From Conchocele bisecta (Eukaryota; Mollusca; Bivalvia; Lucinida; Thyasiridae): a stretch of DNA of 64,000 bases. Location of the stretch: assembly GCA_029237695.1 (NCBI GenBank), contig CM055271.1, positions 35,894,462 to 35,958,461 on the forward strand, in the 5' to 3' direction. How positions within the stretch are numbered: position 1 is the first letter of the stretch; each line of letters begins with the position of its first letter. The translations under genes were made by a program, and so were the position numbers. The notes under the pieces are model-generated. The model saw nothing but the letters and a program-made list of their open reading frames with translations. It was not told the DNA's origin and did not search any database. This document shows positions 44,400 through 56,110 of the stretch, one piece after another.

Positions 44400-47330
44400 T
44401 CAGTCTAACAACTTTCGTATTATTTTTATGAACAATTCGACCTTTTCTACGCCACCAGACATCAATTCATATCCCAAGACATTGTGCTTTAAGTTAAACA
44501 CGGATGGAACAAATTTATTGGTAACTCCTTCGTCGCATCTACGGAACACCTCCTGCACTAATTCTAAATCAAACTCAACACACCGCTCAGCAACATTCAT
44601 CGTCGTTGCCGGTCCGTAATATGTGGTTGGATGGTCTTCAACACCGAGAATTGGCAGCGCTTCGCATTTATCAGAGTGACTTGTATAAGCTTCGCTGGAT
44701 ATTCCCAGAGTGGTGTCTAACTCTGACTTGTCGCCGTCCATGCAATCTTGTGACTGCGGTAGATACACACTTCCTAAACCATCGCGCTTTGCTCTTTCCT
44801 CCACCGCGCTCAAGAATGACATCTTTAGTATATATGACGGTATGAGATTTTCTGCATGCTCAAACATCTGGATTTCATCTTCCGAGGACATGCTCCCGTG
44901 TGTAAGTTTGTAAAAAAGTTTTTCTGTCTCGTAGGTCTCAAAATCAATCGCCGGAAGAATGTTAGAGGTGACGAATGCCTTACACGCGATGTAGCTGTTT
45001 CTGATTTGCGCACGGAGCTGTCTGAAGATTGCGGTTTCTGTGAGTGCCACTGAACATCGCCACAAATCTGCATCGCCACGCGCAGTCGTCTTCGGCACGG
45101 CCACGCATGGGAGCCGCAACATATCTGACGTCAGGAGAGTCAAGTCTTTACGAGTCTTTTCCGGCCAATTCGGCAGAAGAATAGCAGGCACGATATCGAT
45201 GACTATATCCAGATGCTTGTACCTAGAACCCCTCCATCGCAGCGTTAACGCGGGATCTGTTGTGAGTTCCATAGGCATGAGTCGTTGGTGCACTGGGAAT
45301 GTCGGGCTAAACAGAGCTTTCGTCAGTAATTCGGTAAATCCAAAGGACATTTTGAAACATGTCATAGTAGTTGAACAAGAACATTTTAGGTATGGTTCTG
45401 ATTCTGGTGTGGTCTTGATCATCATTTGCACGTAATCTGATATAGATACAATCTCGTCCTGTGTATGTAATTCAGGCTTTGCTTCCATTGGAATGTTCAG
45501 TTTCTTTGAGTTCGCAGTGTCTGCATTCAGAAATATGGGATCACAGTGTTTGCTGAATTCTTCTAGACAAAACATGAAATCGAACTCATCTGGAAATCTC
45601 GTTTTGGTGCCTTCTGATGTACTCCCTGCATGCAAGACAACACATTTGAAGCGTGGATCCAGGTGTCCAATCCTCTCAGCCAGTGTTTGCATCATTCCCT
45701 CTATTGCTAGTTGAATTTCCCTCGCCTCGTATTCGTCTGTCCCTCGTCCAAGTCCGGGAAATGTTAATAGTTCCGACACAAACCCTCTAGCGTCAGGTAT
45801 CGATCTTTGTAAGCCTTTCTCTGAAATAATTAATTCAACGACCTTGTCAGATTTCATTAGCTTATTTGCAACATTAGATAGCTCGTTGATGTGTTGTTTA
45901 GTACTTTCTGTCTCTGAGACACCAATATGGTTCATGAGGATGGAATGCAAACCAGTATTCCGTCTGAATATAGCGATATCTAGGCAAGTCTGGCCTAGCA
46001 CATCGTGTTGAGTAATGTCTGCACCGCGATCTAACATTAATGTGAGAATGTCTTCTATTGTGTTGTCATTCCATGCTGCAAAATGGAGAGGGGATGACCG
46101 ATTATTGTCCAGTGATGTTACATCTGCCGCATTTGAGAGCAAGTGTTCAATTGAAATAATAGAATTGTTCAAACAAGCGACATGGAGAGGTGCAACTCCA
46201 GTTACGTCTTTTAAATTAACACCAGCATTGGATTCCAACAGATTTACAATACCATCTATATTTCCAATGCTAACAGCATAATGTAAAGCCGTCTGTCCCC
46301 ACACATCCACCGCATTAACCATAGCGTCATTTGTAACGAGACACATAATAACACCAGTGTTATCTTTGTTTAGCGCCGCATAGTGTAATGGAGTCCTTCC
46401 AAAATTATCGCTTTCATTAATACACCCACACTGTTTTGTTATAATTTCAACAATTGATTTACTGCTACTTTCGGCAGCAATATGTAGAACCGTCCTGCCT
46501 TTTGAATCTTTAAGAGTCCCGTATTCCGGCGTCAATAATAATGTGATCAATTCCGATTTATCCTCATCTTCATGCAAATGAAATTTGTTAGCACACTCGT
46601 GTATTGGATAGTCCCCCTTGTTATCTGATATGTCCATTCTTGCGCCATTTGACAGCAGCTCTCGTATTATTGTCAGAGGATGCATAATGCCACACGCGCA
46701 ATGAAGTGGTGTCTGCCCAGAAAACGTTCGCCCATTTATGTCGGCACCATTAGTTAACAAGAGCTGGATTATGTCTGCAGTAGAATCGTCACAACTACCA
46801 TCACACGCCTCGTGTAAAGGCGTGACACCTTCATCACTCGCATCATTCACACGTATACCCTTCTGTATCAACAATTCGGCGACCTCGAACAATTGCTGTC
46901 TGATAGACGTGTGGAGGGCAGTCTGCCCGTGGTCGTTTCTATCATTAATATCCACCCCCTCGCGGAGCAACATTTCTACAATAGTACGTGTTGCAGCAAC
47001 GTGCAGTGGACTTTTCCAATCATCGATATCTTCATCATTATCGTCACGAATATCTGTACGTCTTTTCACTCGAGCGCCACTTGCTAGTAATGCACTAACA
47101 ATGTTGTCGTTACCCTTCCTCGCAGCTACATACAATGGCGTCTCTCCGAAAAGGTTAGGTTTGTCTACTTGTGTTTGATCCTCAGCTAACAGTTGCCAAA
47201 CCAGCGAAACGTCGTTGTCATCAACTGCTGCGTATAGTTTATCTGTATGTTTAGCTGCTGACTTATCTTCTCTCAGTTTACTAAAGAGTTGACGTAGACC
47301 CGATGATACCTGGACCTCACGAGAAGCCAT
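44400..47330 (-). CDS. Ankyrin-repeat cGAS-like receptor (Mab-21/cGLR), intact copy B
   Basis: Single-exon gene, 976 codons from the ATG at 47,330 (MASRE, A at -3 and G at +4). The frame stays open 11 codons further, but only to a GTG, so I prefer the ATG. Residues about 30-470 hold 12-13 ankyrin repeats (for example FGRTPLHYAALNKDN, WGQTALHYAV). After a linker comes a nucleotidyltransferase of the Mab-21/cGAS type: GS at 569-570 (HAGSTSEG), Glu582 and Asp584 in DEFDFMF, third acidic Asp712 in IVIDIVPAI, then the WRCSVALTETAIF helix of the C-terminal lobe (757 onward). All three metal-binding acids are present, so catalysis is plausible. In the cGLR family such enzymes sense nucleic acid and make cyclic di- or trinucleotides that activate STING; ligand and product here are unknown. 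No cGAS-type zinc insertion is seen. The last 80 residues match no domain I know. There is no signal peptide or membrane segment, so it is probably cytosolic. Confidence 0.9.
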   Translation of the reverse strand: MASREVQVSSGLRQLFSKLREDKSAAKHTDKLYAAVDDNDVSLVWQLLAEDQTQVDKPNLFGETPLYVAARKGNDNIVSALLASGARVKRRTDIRDDNDEDIDDWKSPLHVAATRTIVEMLLREGVDINDRNDHGQTALHTSIRQQLFEVAELLIQKGIRVNDASDEGVTPLHEACDGSCDDSTADIIQLLLTNGADINGRTFSGQTPLHCACGIMHPLTIIRELLSNGARMDISDNKGDYPIHECANKFHLHEDEDKSELITLLLTPEYGTLKDSKGRTVLHIAAESSSKSIVEIITKQCGCINESDNFGRTPLHYAALNKDNTGVIMCLVTNDAMVNAVDVWGQTALHYAVSIGNIDGIVNLLESNAGVNLKDVTGVAPLHVACLNNSIISIEHLLSNAADVTSLDNNRSSPLHFAAWNDNTIEDILTLMLDRGADITQHDVLGQTCLDIAIFRRNTGLHSILMNHIGVSETESTKQHINELSNVANKLMKSDKVVELIISEKGLQRSIPDARGFVSELLTFPGLGRGTDEYEAREIQLAIEGMMQTLAERIGHLDPRFKCVVLHAGSTSEGTKTRFPDEFDFMFCLEEFSKHCDPIFLNADTANSKKLNIPMEAKPELHTQDEIVSISDYVQMMIKTTPESEPYLKCSCSTTMTCFKMSFGFTELLTKALFSPTFPVHQRLMPMELTTDPALTLRWRGSRYKHLDIVIDIVPAILLPNWPEKTRKDLTLLTSDMLRLPCVAVPKTTARGDADLWRCSVALTETAIFRQLRAQIRNSYIACKAFVTSNILPAIDFETYETEKLFYKLTHGSMSSEDEIQMFEHAENLIPSYILKMSFLSAVEERAKRDGLGSVYLPQSQDCMDGDKSELDTTLGISSEAYTSHSDKCEALPILGVEDHPTTYYGPATTMNVAERCVEFDLELVQEVFRRCDEGVTNKFVPSVFNLKHNVLGYELMSGGVEKVELFIKIIRKLLD

Positions 47331-48397
47331 TTCTGTCGCTGTTTGCGGAATTAAAATGTACACATTCTGTAGTACCGGTTATTACGGCATGCCCACGCAC
47401 TAAACAGTATGTTTGTTGTCGATTTTACATTTCCATTCAGTGTCAGTATCATGACACGTACTCGATCGTTTGGCTGAACCACTTTTGATGGCTTAAGCGA
47501 TTTAGTTTCCATAAACAAGATGGCAGATTTTATGAAATGCGTATCTTTTTTTCTGTGATATTGATAAGCAACGTCACTGATTATATCGTGTCAGAATGGT
47601 CAATGCAAACAATATTCGGATAATTGGTAACCTAACACGTTATCAGGTGGTTGGCGGAATTATCCCACAATAGTTTAACTATACACAGCCATCGTCTACA
47701 AATATTTATGCAAAATACCACGAACAGTCAGTGTCGCACTACGAATAATTAAATCCGATATTGCTGACGTGTCTCAATTTCCACAATGTATCGACCTTAG
47801 TAACACAGGTACACAACCGCCTGTATTAATACTGCCTAGAGTATCAACGTTTCGGAGCAATGCCAACTAGCAATCAAGCAATTTGATTGTTTGAGCCTGA
47901 GCTGTGCAAAAGCTCAGGTTCAGAAAATCGATCTGCTTGATTTCAAGCACAATTTTAATATTCAAGTATTTTTAAATTAATTGGGAAGATTAGCACAGGC
48001 GGTAGTGTATTGATTTCCATTGGTTTGATTACAAATTACACTTCTTAATTTGGATAACACAAAATCGTATGCAGCGAATGTCTTTTTCTGGCGGAATATT
48101 CTCACTGTTTACATATTCATGATCCATAACCACGACACGTTTCAACAGGTGAGCAGTTTATGCATGTGAGTCATGCGTGCATAAATATCGATATCGGTGT
48201 ATAGCTGTGTTAAGGACCCGTTCTATACATGAATATCGTTTGATTCAAAGATAATTCCTTCGTAAACGTGATGGAATATATGTATAACACATGGCCGTAT
48301 ATGGGCCATTCAGAAGTGCCTTGAGTCAGCTGTATCACCAACTATCATGGGTCGCCTGTTGATAAAGGACACGTGCGATCAGTATCGTGGATTTCGA
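47331..48397. other. 5' flank of cGLR-B, homologous to the flank of A
   Basis: Collinear with 16,250-17,000 up to ATATCGGTGTAT, then unit-specific, then collinear again with 23,385 onward from GCTGTATCACCAACTATCAT. The unit A sequence between these points (17.0-23.38 kb) therefore corresponds to about 130 bp here. A four-codon upstream ORF lies at 47,351-47,365 (minus). Confidence 0.55.
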
Positions 48398-48774
48398 CTA
48401 CTGTCTGTTTCACGAAACCTGTCCATTTCTTACAGCTATATAAACAATGCAAACACATTTTGTTTCCATAAAATTAAATTTTATCAATATTAAATAATTA
48501 ATGATGCTTCTTTTTATTTCGTGCAATTTGGTCAAATATTGATTTTATTATGAAAAATAATTCTCTATGGGAATTTAACATGGGGAAAAAGAGCTTGAAA
48601 ACCTGGAGGACGAGTCGAAAAAGAAAACGAAAGAAATTATAAGTTTCCTAGCTATATAACTTGGAAATTGTCTAACTAAGAAAACAAAAGCTAAAATTTG
48701 AAAATCGGTCCACTATTTCTGAAATGAGAAATAAAATCCCCAAAGTAAATTCCCATAGACATATTGTATATTAA
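48398..48774. repeat. Foldback family F, left half (unit B)
   Basis: Starts CTACTGTCTGTTTCACGAAA and ends at about CATATTGTATATTAAATG. Truncated at the same place as its counterpart in unit A, so the truncation predates the duplication. Confidence 0.7.
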
Positions 48775-49032
48775 ATGGGCTCGACATAAGACTTCCGGTT
48801 CATGGACAATGGCCGGGAAAAGTTTTCGCTCCATGAAAAGAATATGTAAAAATATTTAAACATGTTTCTACTGAAAGGAAGAGTATGGAAATTCAATAAA
48901 TTGTCAAACTTATCTACAATAGTGATGGTGTAAGTGTGTTTTTGAAAATAAAATATCCTGAAGTGATATAAATCAACCGCGAACTGTAATATGTTACCCC
49001 ACCCACTGACACTTATCAATGTCACGCCGTAG

Positions 49033-49326
49033 AAACGCGTCAAATCTTCACCATCTCATCATCGCGAAGAATCAATAAATAAAAAACATAACAGTGCAGC
49101 GAAAAGCCTAAATCTCATTGTTGAAGTCGTCGAGCTCGACCAAGACGAGACGGTACAGCGTGTAAAGACACCAGACAGTGATAGTGCCACTTGCTCAAAT
49201 ATGGCTGCAGCAAAATCAGTCAAATGTTCCAAAGAGGATATTGAAGACGTCGCTGACGCATTAATGCGTGACTTCAAGGATGCGCTCGTCTTCGAACTTA
49301 AAACACAGTCCAGTAGTTGTGAATAA
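49033..49326 (+). pseudogene. LINE ORF1 relic
   Basis: 97 codons open between stops at 49,030-49,032 and 49,324-49,326. The first part is basic (SPSHHREESINKKHNSAAKS). It is followed by VEVVELDQDETVQRVKTPDS and the acidic/amphipathic KCSKEDIEDVADALMRDFKD. This composition fits the start of a nucleic-acid-binding LINE ORF1; after codon 97 the similarity to coding sequence is lost. A frame at 49,480-49,674 contains several cysteine pairs (CQRCFPLICSC) but I cannot place it. The minus-strand frame over the same interval is a shadow. Confidence 0.5.
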
Positions 49327-50483
49327 AGCACCGAACGGTGCTGGTGTCACTTTAGGTAGAACAGTGAAATATGTTTACATATTCTTATACCACCACAAAA
49401 CTTGCCACTGGGTGGGAATTATAATATGCCATTGTTTTAAGTGTACGCCTCCTGCTGAGATAAGGGACTTTACGACATAGTGAGACCAGAGTACCCCAGA
49501 TCATCATGCGCATCGGCGCATTCTGACCAGTGCCAACGCTGTTTTCCACTCATCTGCTCATGCAATGAAGTAGCAGTTTGTGCCTGCAAATATATTCTTA
49601 TGGAAGATAAATACTATCTCCTATGTTGTAATTGTCATAGTGTCCTCTTATTTCAGACGGTCGCCCATATATGATAACTCCACAGTACTGGTCAGGCAGA
49701 TGGAGTGTAATGCCCACCAATTATCTCGTTGTATTTTACACCAAAAATGTACATTTATGAATTCACAGTGAGTATAATAATCAATTTAAGCACCAACAAA
49801 TTAATAAAATAATGTCCCTCATGTGCTTTCGAATTTCGACCATCAACGTGAGGGCTCTGCAAATATGAAAATGTAAAACGAAACCCACCCTAATCTCTTA
49901 TCTCCTGTCCATGTATAAGTATAATGGGTCAGGGAAACTATATATATTTTAATTCTAGTCTCTCCAAATATCACTGTGAATGTTTGAGTGTACGTATGTA
50001 TCTTGAACAATCATGAGCTTATTTACCGACTCCATTACTGAGAGCGGTTGTCCCTACTCACATCAGATTGCGCATATTTCATGTCTACACTGGTCTCTCA
50101 TCTGCAGATATAACACATGCCAATTACCTATTGTAGTAAATTGTAGAGAGTATTCTTTAGATGCAACACACCGTGTGAATTGGTACCTTGTACGTCCCGA
50201 GTTTGCTATCATATCGAACAAGCGCCATGTATTATTTTATATTCTAAGTTCCTTAGACTACCATGATTGACGCCATTGATCATGTCAGTTTACATAACTC
50301 CGAATTAGGAGGGCATGCAATTGTTAACTGAAAACTAAAGTTTGGTAATCATTGTTTATTGCTACAAAAATATCTATTCATGTATGCATGGTGAACATTT
50401 GGTATGGTGGAGGTGTATTTCGTCGATAAAACTATCATTTCAGCTCACATGCAATGAGATGTACTAACGCATGTTCGTGTATG

Positions 50484-50767
50484 TTATTAATCTCATTTTC
50501 ACTTCTTTGTACACCCTATATGCCATTGTACATTGCCTACACGATGTTGAGCAGATAGCACGTGGTCGGATAATATGAACACGCCTAAATGTGTAAGTAA
50601 CTCACCTGGTCGCTAGGTAAATCCATTATTGTCTCATTTTCATTTCTTTGTACACCCTACATGTATATGCCATAGTACATTGGCTACACGATGTTGAGCA
50701 GATAGCACGTGGTTGGATAATATGAACATGCTTACATGTACGTAACTCACCTGGTCGCTAGATAATT
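50484..50767 (+). repeat. Two-copy tandem repeat in the LINE upstream of ORF2
   Basis: Two units with a period of about 143 bp. Both contain TTCTTTGTACACCCTA, CGATGTTGAGCAGATAGCAC and TAACTCACCTGGTCGCTAG. They could be part of a LINE leader or an unrelated local duplication. Confidence 0.7.
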
Positions 50768-50939
50768 ATATTCATATTCGTATAATCAACTCATTGTATA
50801 GTCACGCTAACAAAACGTAAGCTATAAATAGAAAGCGACGACTGTTGCACGGGTAAGTTTTGACTGTATACCTGTCGGTTTAGAAAGGAGACCTTACTCG
50901 ATTAGTACAACTCATTACCAGTCAGTGCAATGTCCCAAT

Positions 50940-53900
50940 CTGATCAGGGTATACGCTACCTAATATTCTTACAAGGTACTTGGCTTACAAGCAACACTTA
51001 TATCACTATATGGCGACATTCATCCAAATCCAGGTCCGATTTCTGAATCTGAATCAACATGCTCCGAATCTACAGATTCCTACATAGATAGTATTAACAG
51101 TGGTCTGAGCATCATGCACCTAAATATCTAAAGCCTAAAATAGACATACTGGAGATAGAAGCGCAAAATTATATTTATTTTTACTGAAACTTGGCTTTCA
51201 CCAACAATATCCAATGACGTATTGCATATACCTAACTTTAATGATCCATTTCGCTGTGACAGAATAGGTAGGGTAGGTGGTGGGGTAGCAATCTATGTAA
51301 GGGAGGGCATGCATGCAACACCACGGGCAGATCTATCTGTCCCTGGCATTGAATCACTATGGTTAGAACTATTAGTAACCAAAATAAAATTATTAATAAG
51401 AGGCATATATAGGCCACCGGATTCAAATACTAATCAGTGGGTATTGCTTGAAGAAAAAGTTGATCACGCCTTCAACCAAATATGCGAACATGTAATTATT
51501 GCAGGGGATTTTAATATAAATGTACAAAACTCCAACTCAAATAGAATAAGTAGGCTTATTACATCATAATTTTGTTATAATGCAGAACAGCTTATCACTA
51601 CGCGAAATAAATTTACTGAAAATTCAAGCTCTCTCATAGACCTAATAATTACCAAAGACGCTAGACATATACTTACCAGCTTTGTTGCCGATCCCTTCAT
51701 CCCTGATCTTATAAGATACCACTGTCCTATAGTTGCCGTATTGAAGATAAAGACGACGAAAGTCGCAACATATAAAAGAAAAGTTTGGCTCTACGATCGA
51801 GGAAATTATGACAATTACAGGACAAAGCTAAACTCTGTCAATTGGAACGACATTCTTAGTACAGGAAATTTAGGTATCACAGCCGAAACAATAGCAAATA
51901 CAATAATAGAGATAGCTACTGAAACAATACCCAACAAAATAGTCACTATACGACCGAATGATATCCCATGGTTTAATAATAGTATTAGAAAATTAATAAG
52001 GAAAATAAATAAAATTCATAAACGAGCTATAAATGTGAATACATATCTAGTCTGGTCTAAGTTGCGAAAAATAAGAAACGAAGTCACGAAACTCATAAGA
52101 AAATTTAAATCGCATTATGAATAAACTAATATAGAAGGTTAATGATACTGAAACTTCAGTAAAATCATGGTTTAAACTTGCAAAACAATTGAAGGCTAAA
52201 CAAACCTCTACGACAATTCCTACATTGCTCGATGACGGAGTTAGAAGCATCAACAGACAAAGAAAAAACTGAATTACAAATTCATTCTTATCAAAACATT
52301 CCACCATTGATACCAGTTCTACTGCACTGCCACCTCCAACAAACCAAATATACCCAATATGACAACAACCACAATCTCTACTACGGATGTAATCAATGCT
52401 ATATCATTAGTTAATCCATCAAAGGCCAGTGGTCCTGGTTTGATCAGTCCCAGATTACTCCGTGAGGGCTCTTGTGAACTTGCAGTACCACTTTCTACGT
52501 ATTTCAATACATTACTAAGTAATTCATGCTTCCCTGCTACATGGAAACAAGTGAATGTTATACCGATTTTAAAAAGGCAGATCCTTCAAGTCCACAGAAC
52601 TACATACCAATTCCCTACTCAGCTGCATTGGTAAGCTAATGGAACGATGTGTTCATAAATAGTTGTACAATTGTGTGGCCTCAAACAATAAACTAACATC
52701 ATACCAATCGGGTTTTATCAAAGGCGATTCAATGGTAAATCAACTTACTTACATCTGCAACGATATTTGCAAAGCAATGGATGATGGAAAGGAGGTTCGT
52801 GCTGTTTTTTTGTGACATATCAAAGGCGTTTGACAGAGTCTTTACAAACTTTCATCTATCGGAATCTCTGGTTCTCTTCTCGAATGGCTTGAGTCGTATC
52901 TGTCCTCTAGAAAACAACGTGTAGTATATAGTAATTCCGCATCTAATTGGTCTACTATCAATGCAGGCGTTCCCCATGGATCTATGTTAGGACCTTTATT
53001 GTTTTTGATATACATAAATGACATAGTCCAAGAAATTAACTCCAACATTAGATTATTTGCAGATGACACAAGCTTGTACATAATAGTCGACGACCCAATA
53101 TCGGCAGCAACTGCATTGAATAAAGACCTAGAAACTATAAATCAATAGTCAAAAACATGGTTAGTGACATTCAACCCCTCCAAGACAGAGATAATGATTT
53201 ATTCAAGACAAAATAATAAACCACAGTATCCAGTACTTAAAATGAACAATCGTCCTCTTACAACTGTTAATGAACATAAACTTCTGGGATAATTATATCA
53301 GAAAACGGAAAATGGTATCCACCCATCTCGTCATATCTAAGTAAGGTATGGCAAAGAATTGGCATATTACGATCTCTGAAATTCACCCTAAACAGGTCAG
53401 CTCTTGAACGCATGTATTTTTTTTCGTTCGACCTCTTTTAGAGTATGGTGATGTTGTATGGAGTAATTGCACAGACGAATTTAAAATGCCAGATCGAAGC
53501 AATACAGATAGAAGCTGCGCGCATAGCGTGTGGAGCTACTAAACTTTGTAATATTGATAAATGATATCATGATCTCAAGTGGGAATCCTTAGAAAACAGA
53601 CGAAATAAACATAAACTTATACTATTTTACAAAATGGTAAATAAACTATCCCCGCAATATCTTAGCAATCTTATTCCTGAACAGATACAAGCACGGTATA
53701 CCCTTAGAAACGCTAATAATATACCATTAGTACATTGTCGTACACAATTGTACTAAAATTCATATCTACCCCACACAATTCGTGAATGGAATAAATTGTC
53801 AGAACACGAAACAAAATGCGCAATCAGTACCGTCCTTTAAGGCAACGATAAATGAAAATGTTACATAATCACCCTTCTTATATAATATATGTTCCATTCA

Positions 53901-54210
53901 AGGACACATACTTCACGCCCGTCTTCGTTTGTCTTGCAGTTCCTTGAATTATGAACTTCATCGTAGATATATCATTGATTCTCCAAATTGTACTTGTGGT
54001 GCGGTAGAAACAATCAATCATTTTCTACTATATTGCGAAAACTAGCAACGTCCAAGACATCTTTACTTAACAAACATTCCGTGTCCACCGATAGCCAACA
54101 ATCTTCTTTATGGTAACGAACGATTAACATTTGAACAGAATACCTCCGTATTTTTGCAAGTGCATAAATATATAATATCTACAAAACGCTTTTATGCCAG
54201 ACTAAAGTAA
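50940..54210 (+). pseudogene. LINE ORF2 relic: endonuclease, reverse transcriptase, C-terminal Cys/His motif
   Basis: Readable in pieces across frame breaks. First YGDIHPNPGP (51,009-51,038). Then an apurinic-type endonuclease: FRCDRIGRVGGGVAIYVREG, RGIYRPP and IAGDFNINV (51,222-51,569), continuing in the same frame past a stop to 52,124. Then the reverse transcriptase: NPSKASGPGLISP (52,359 onward), motif A DISKAFDRV near 52,820, GVPHGSMLGPLLFLIYINDI near 52,965, and the catalytic LFADDTSLY near 53,053-53,076. Then the post-RT region (LEYGDVVWSN, AARIACG) and a C-terminal CTCGAVETINHFLLYC motif near 54,000. The last stop is at 54,208-54,210. Multiple stops and frameshifts make it non-functional. 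The architecture is that of the Jockey superfamily. Confidence 0.8.
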
Positions 54211-55511
54211 TTAAATTCCTAACTATACAAACAGATATGCGTATACATACTAATGGCTTGTTTACAACTCGATTTCAAATCAGACAATAACAATAATCAA
54301 GTATAGTGGTACAATTATGATAGATACACACATCAAAACCTAATAAAGTTTTGTATATATAACCAGACATTGTGTTCCTCTGAATTATAATGTATATGTA
54401 GTATGAACCAATGAGACAGTTGCTGCTGATTGAATGCGGTTACAGCGAGCGCGGGTGTTGGCCTATTGGTGATTTGATATTTACATACTTTTCAAGTACG
54501 TGTGAATATTGCAGTCAGTAGCTCATATATGTAATTTCATAAGTATTGTTATTGTAGAACCATACTTATCACGTGTATGCTCCATTTTCATGTTCAGTGT
54601 TCAAAAGGTAAACAATATTAAACTATGTCATGCCACTGTCAATAACTATCTTGTACTATGAGCATCCGGTTGAGAACAGGGACCTTGCGATATATGCGAC
54701 CAGCGTGGACCCATATCAGCCTGCTCATCCGAACAGTCTGTTCAGGGCCTACACAGTTCATCTTTCAGCTAATGTTGTAACAATATAATGACACCAGTAA
54801 GGCGAGTACATGCAAATCATACTATGTGAGGTACAACAAACAAAGTGTATCTCCAATTATTGCCAATTAACGTAAATGATGTAAGGTCCTGTATCATAAA
54901 CTGTAAAGGAGAATAATTCACTTAAGCTTTTATAAAGCTTGTTTTCTAATCCTATTATCACTTGTCTTGTATATATGTAACCTGCTATATATGAAATAAA
55001 ATATTTTTAAAACTAAATGAGCTCGACACCGACAATGTCATTTTGGTATACTGTACACTTATGGCAGCTGTGGTCTGTCTTTCAAGAGTGATCGTAGCTA
55101 GTTATCGCAAATCCATTTATTGCGATCCGGTCCTATGCTGTATTTCAACGTTTATGCCTTACTGAATAGCACAAAATTGAGTTTTGTGAATAGAGTAGAC
55201 CCAGATACCCTGATTGCAATATCATTAATAAGTGTGAAAATATGAATCTGGCAAATAATGCAATCCCGGATCAGATTGCGCAGATATGTATGATGATCTG
55301 GACCAACACGAGTCGAAATCATTATAATTGCTCCTTTTCACATCATAGCATTCTACATGCGCCAGTTTTACAAGAAATAATGCCCTAAACTACATAATTT
55401 GGACCGGATTTATATAAATAAATTCAAAGGCAGATAACTCATTAGCTTCTGGTTTATTAGCGCTCTCTTGAAATATGAAGTCTGGCACATTTCTATGTCA
55501 TCGCTATAATA

Positions 55512-55822
55512 CCTATAGCCTATTTCATCAACATTGCAAAGTATACTTTTCTAGCAAAGTATACTTTGAGGGAGTAATCATTTATTTTTCCCGAAATGCA
55601 TTATGTCATATAGAACTAACGACTGCATATATTTGATGATTAAAAGTATGCATAATTATTATACTGAATTTATTACATTATCACAGCCAGAATGTCTGTG
55701 ATAATGTAATAAATTCAGTATAATAAAAATTAATAAATTTATCCCAAAATTTAAAATTTCTCCCTCAAAGTATACTTTGCTAGAAAAGTATACTTTGCAA
55801 TGTTGGTGAAATAGGCTACAGG
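55512..55822. mobile_element. MITE family 1, copy 6
   Basis: Ends CCTATAGCCTATTTCATC and GAAATAGGCTACAGG, possibly flanked by TA on each side. It has double AAAGTATACTTT motifs and a near-perfect central palindrome. The homologous place in unit A (about 28,270-28,300) has no MITE. Confidence 0.87.
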
Positions 55823-56110
55823 TAGTGTCTAATTACATGTAGATTGCATTAGATGATCACGCCCAATAACAACCTTGATGTTGCTGTGCTGTGGTCGCTC
55901 TGTGTTCCAAGCCACAGTTAGATCACGTTCGTCCGCATATATACGAGGATCGGTCGCACATGCGGACGAACTTGATCTAACTGTGTTATCACATCCTCAT
56001 GTCCATACATTGCCCATGTGCTGTGTAAATGCAGAAACAAAACTCGAAAATGTATAAAGATGTGATAACTACGGTGGCACTGAGGGGACATGGAATTATT
56101 TTTTTACTTT

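Larger units (their letters stand above)
48790..55013 (+). mobile_element. Jockey-type LINE, near full length, inactive
   Basis: Unit A reads straight through TTAAATGGGCTC-CACACCGAC (24,464-24,486). Here the equivalent site is split, with TAAATGGGCTCGACA at 48,775-48,789 and TAAATGAGCTCGACA at 55,014-55,028. This is a target-site duplication of about 15 bp with one difference. The 6.2 kb between holds an ORF1 relic (49,033-49,326), a noncoding part with a two-copy tandem repeat, an ORF2 relic with endonuclease and reverse transcriptase (about 50,940-54,210) and an A-rich 3' end (AATAAAATATTTTTAAAAC). Confidence 0.82.

Noticed and set aside
44606..47178. Plus-strand frames of 60-146 codons over the cGLR genes
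   Set aside because: They lie antisense to a long, domain-bearing minus-strand gene and appear at matching positions in A and B because the genes are paralogues.
47331..47363. GTG as the start of cGLR-B (and 16,282 for cGLR-A)
   Set aside because: Eukaryotic initiation at GTG is rare, and the next ATG (47,330; 16,249) has a good Kozak context in both copies.
49059..49331. Minus-strand 90-codon frame near the LINE start
   Set aside because: Shadow of the plus-strand ORF1 relic, which has better composition and context.
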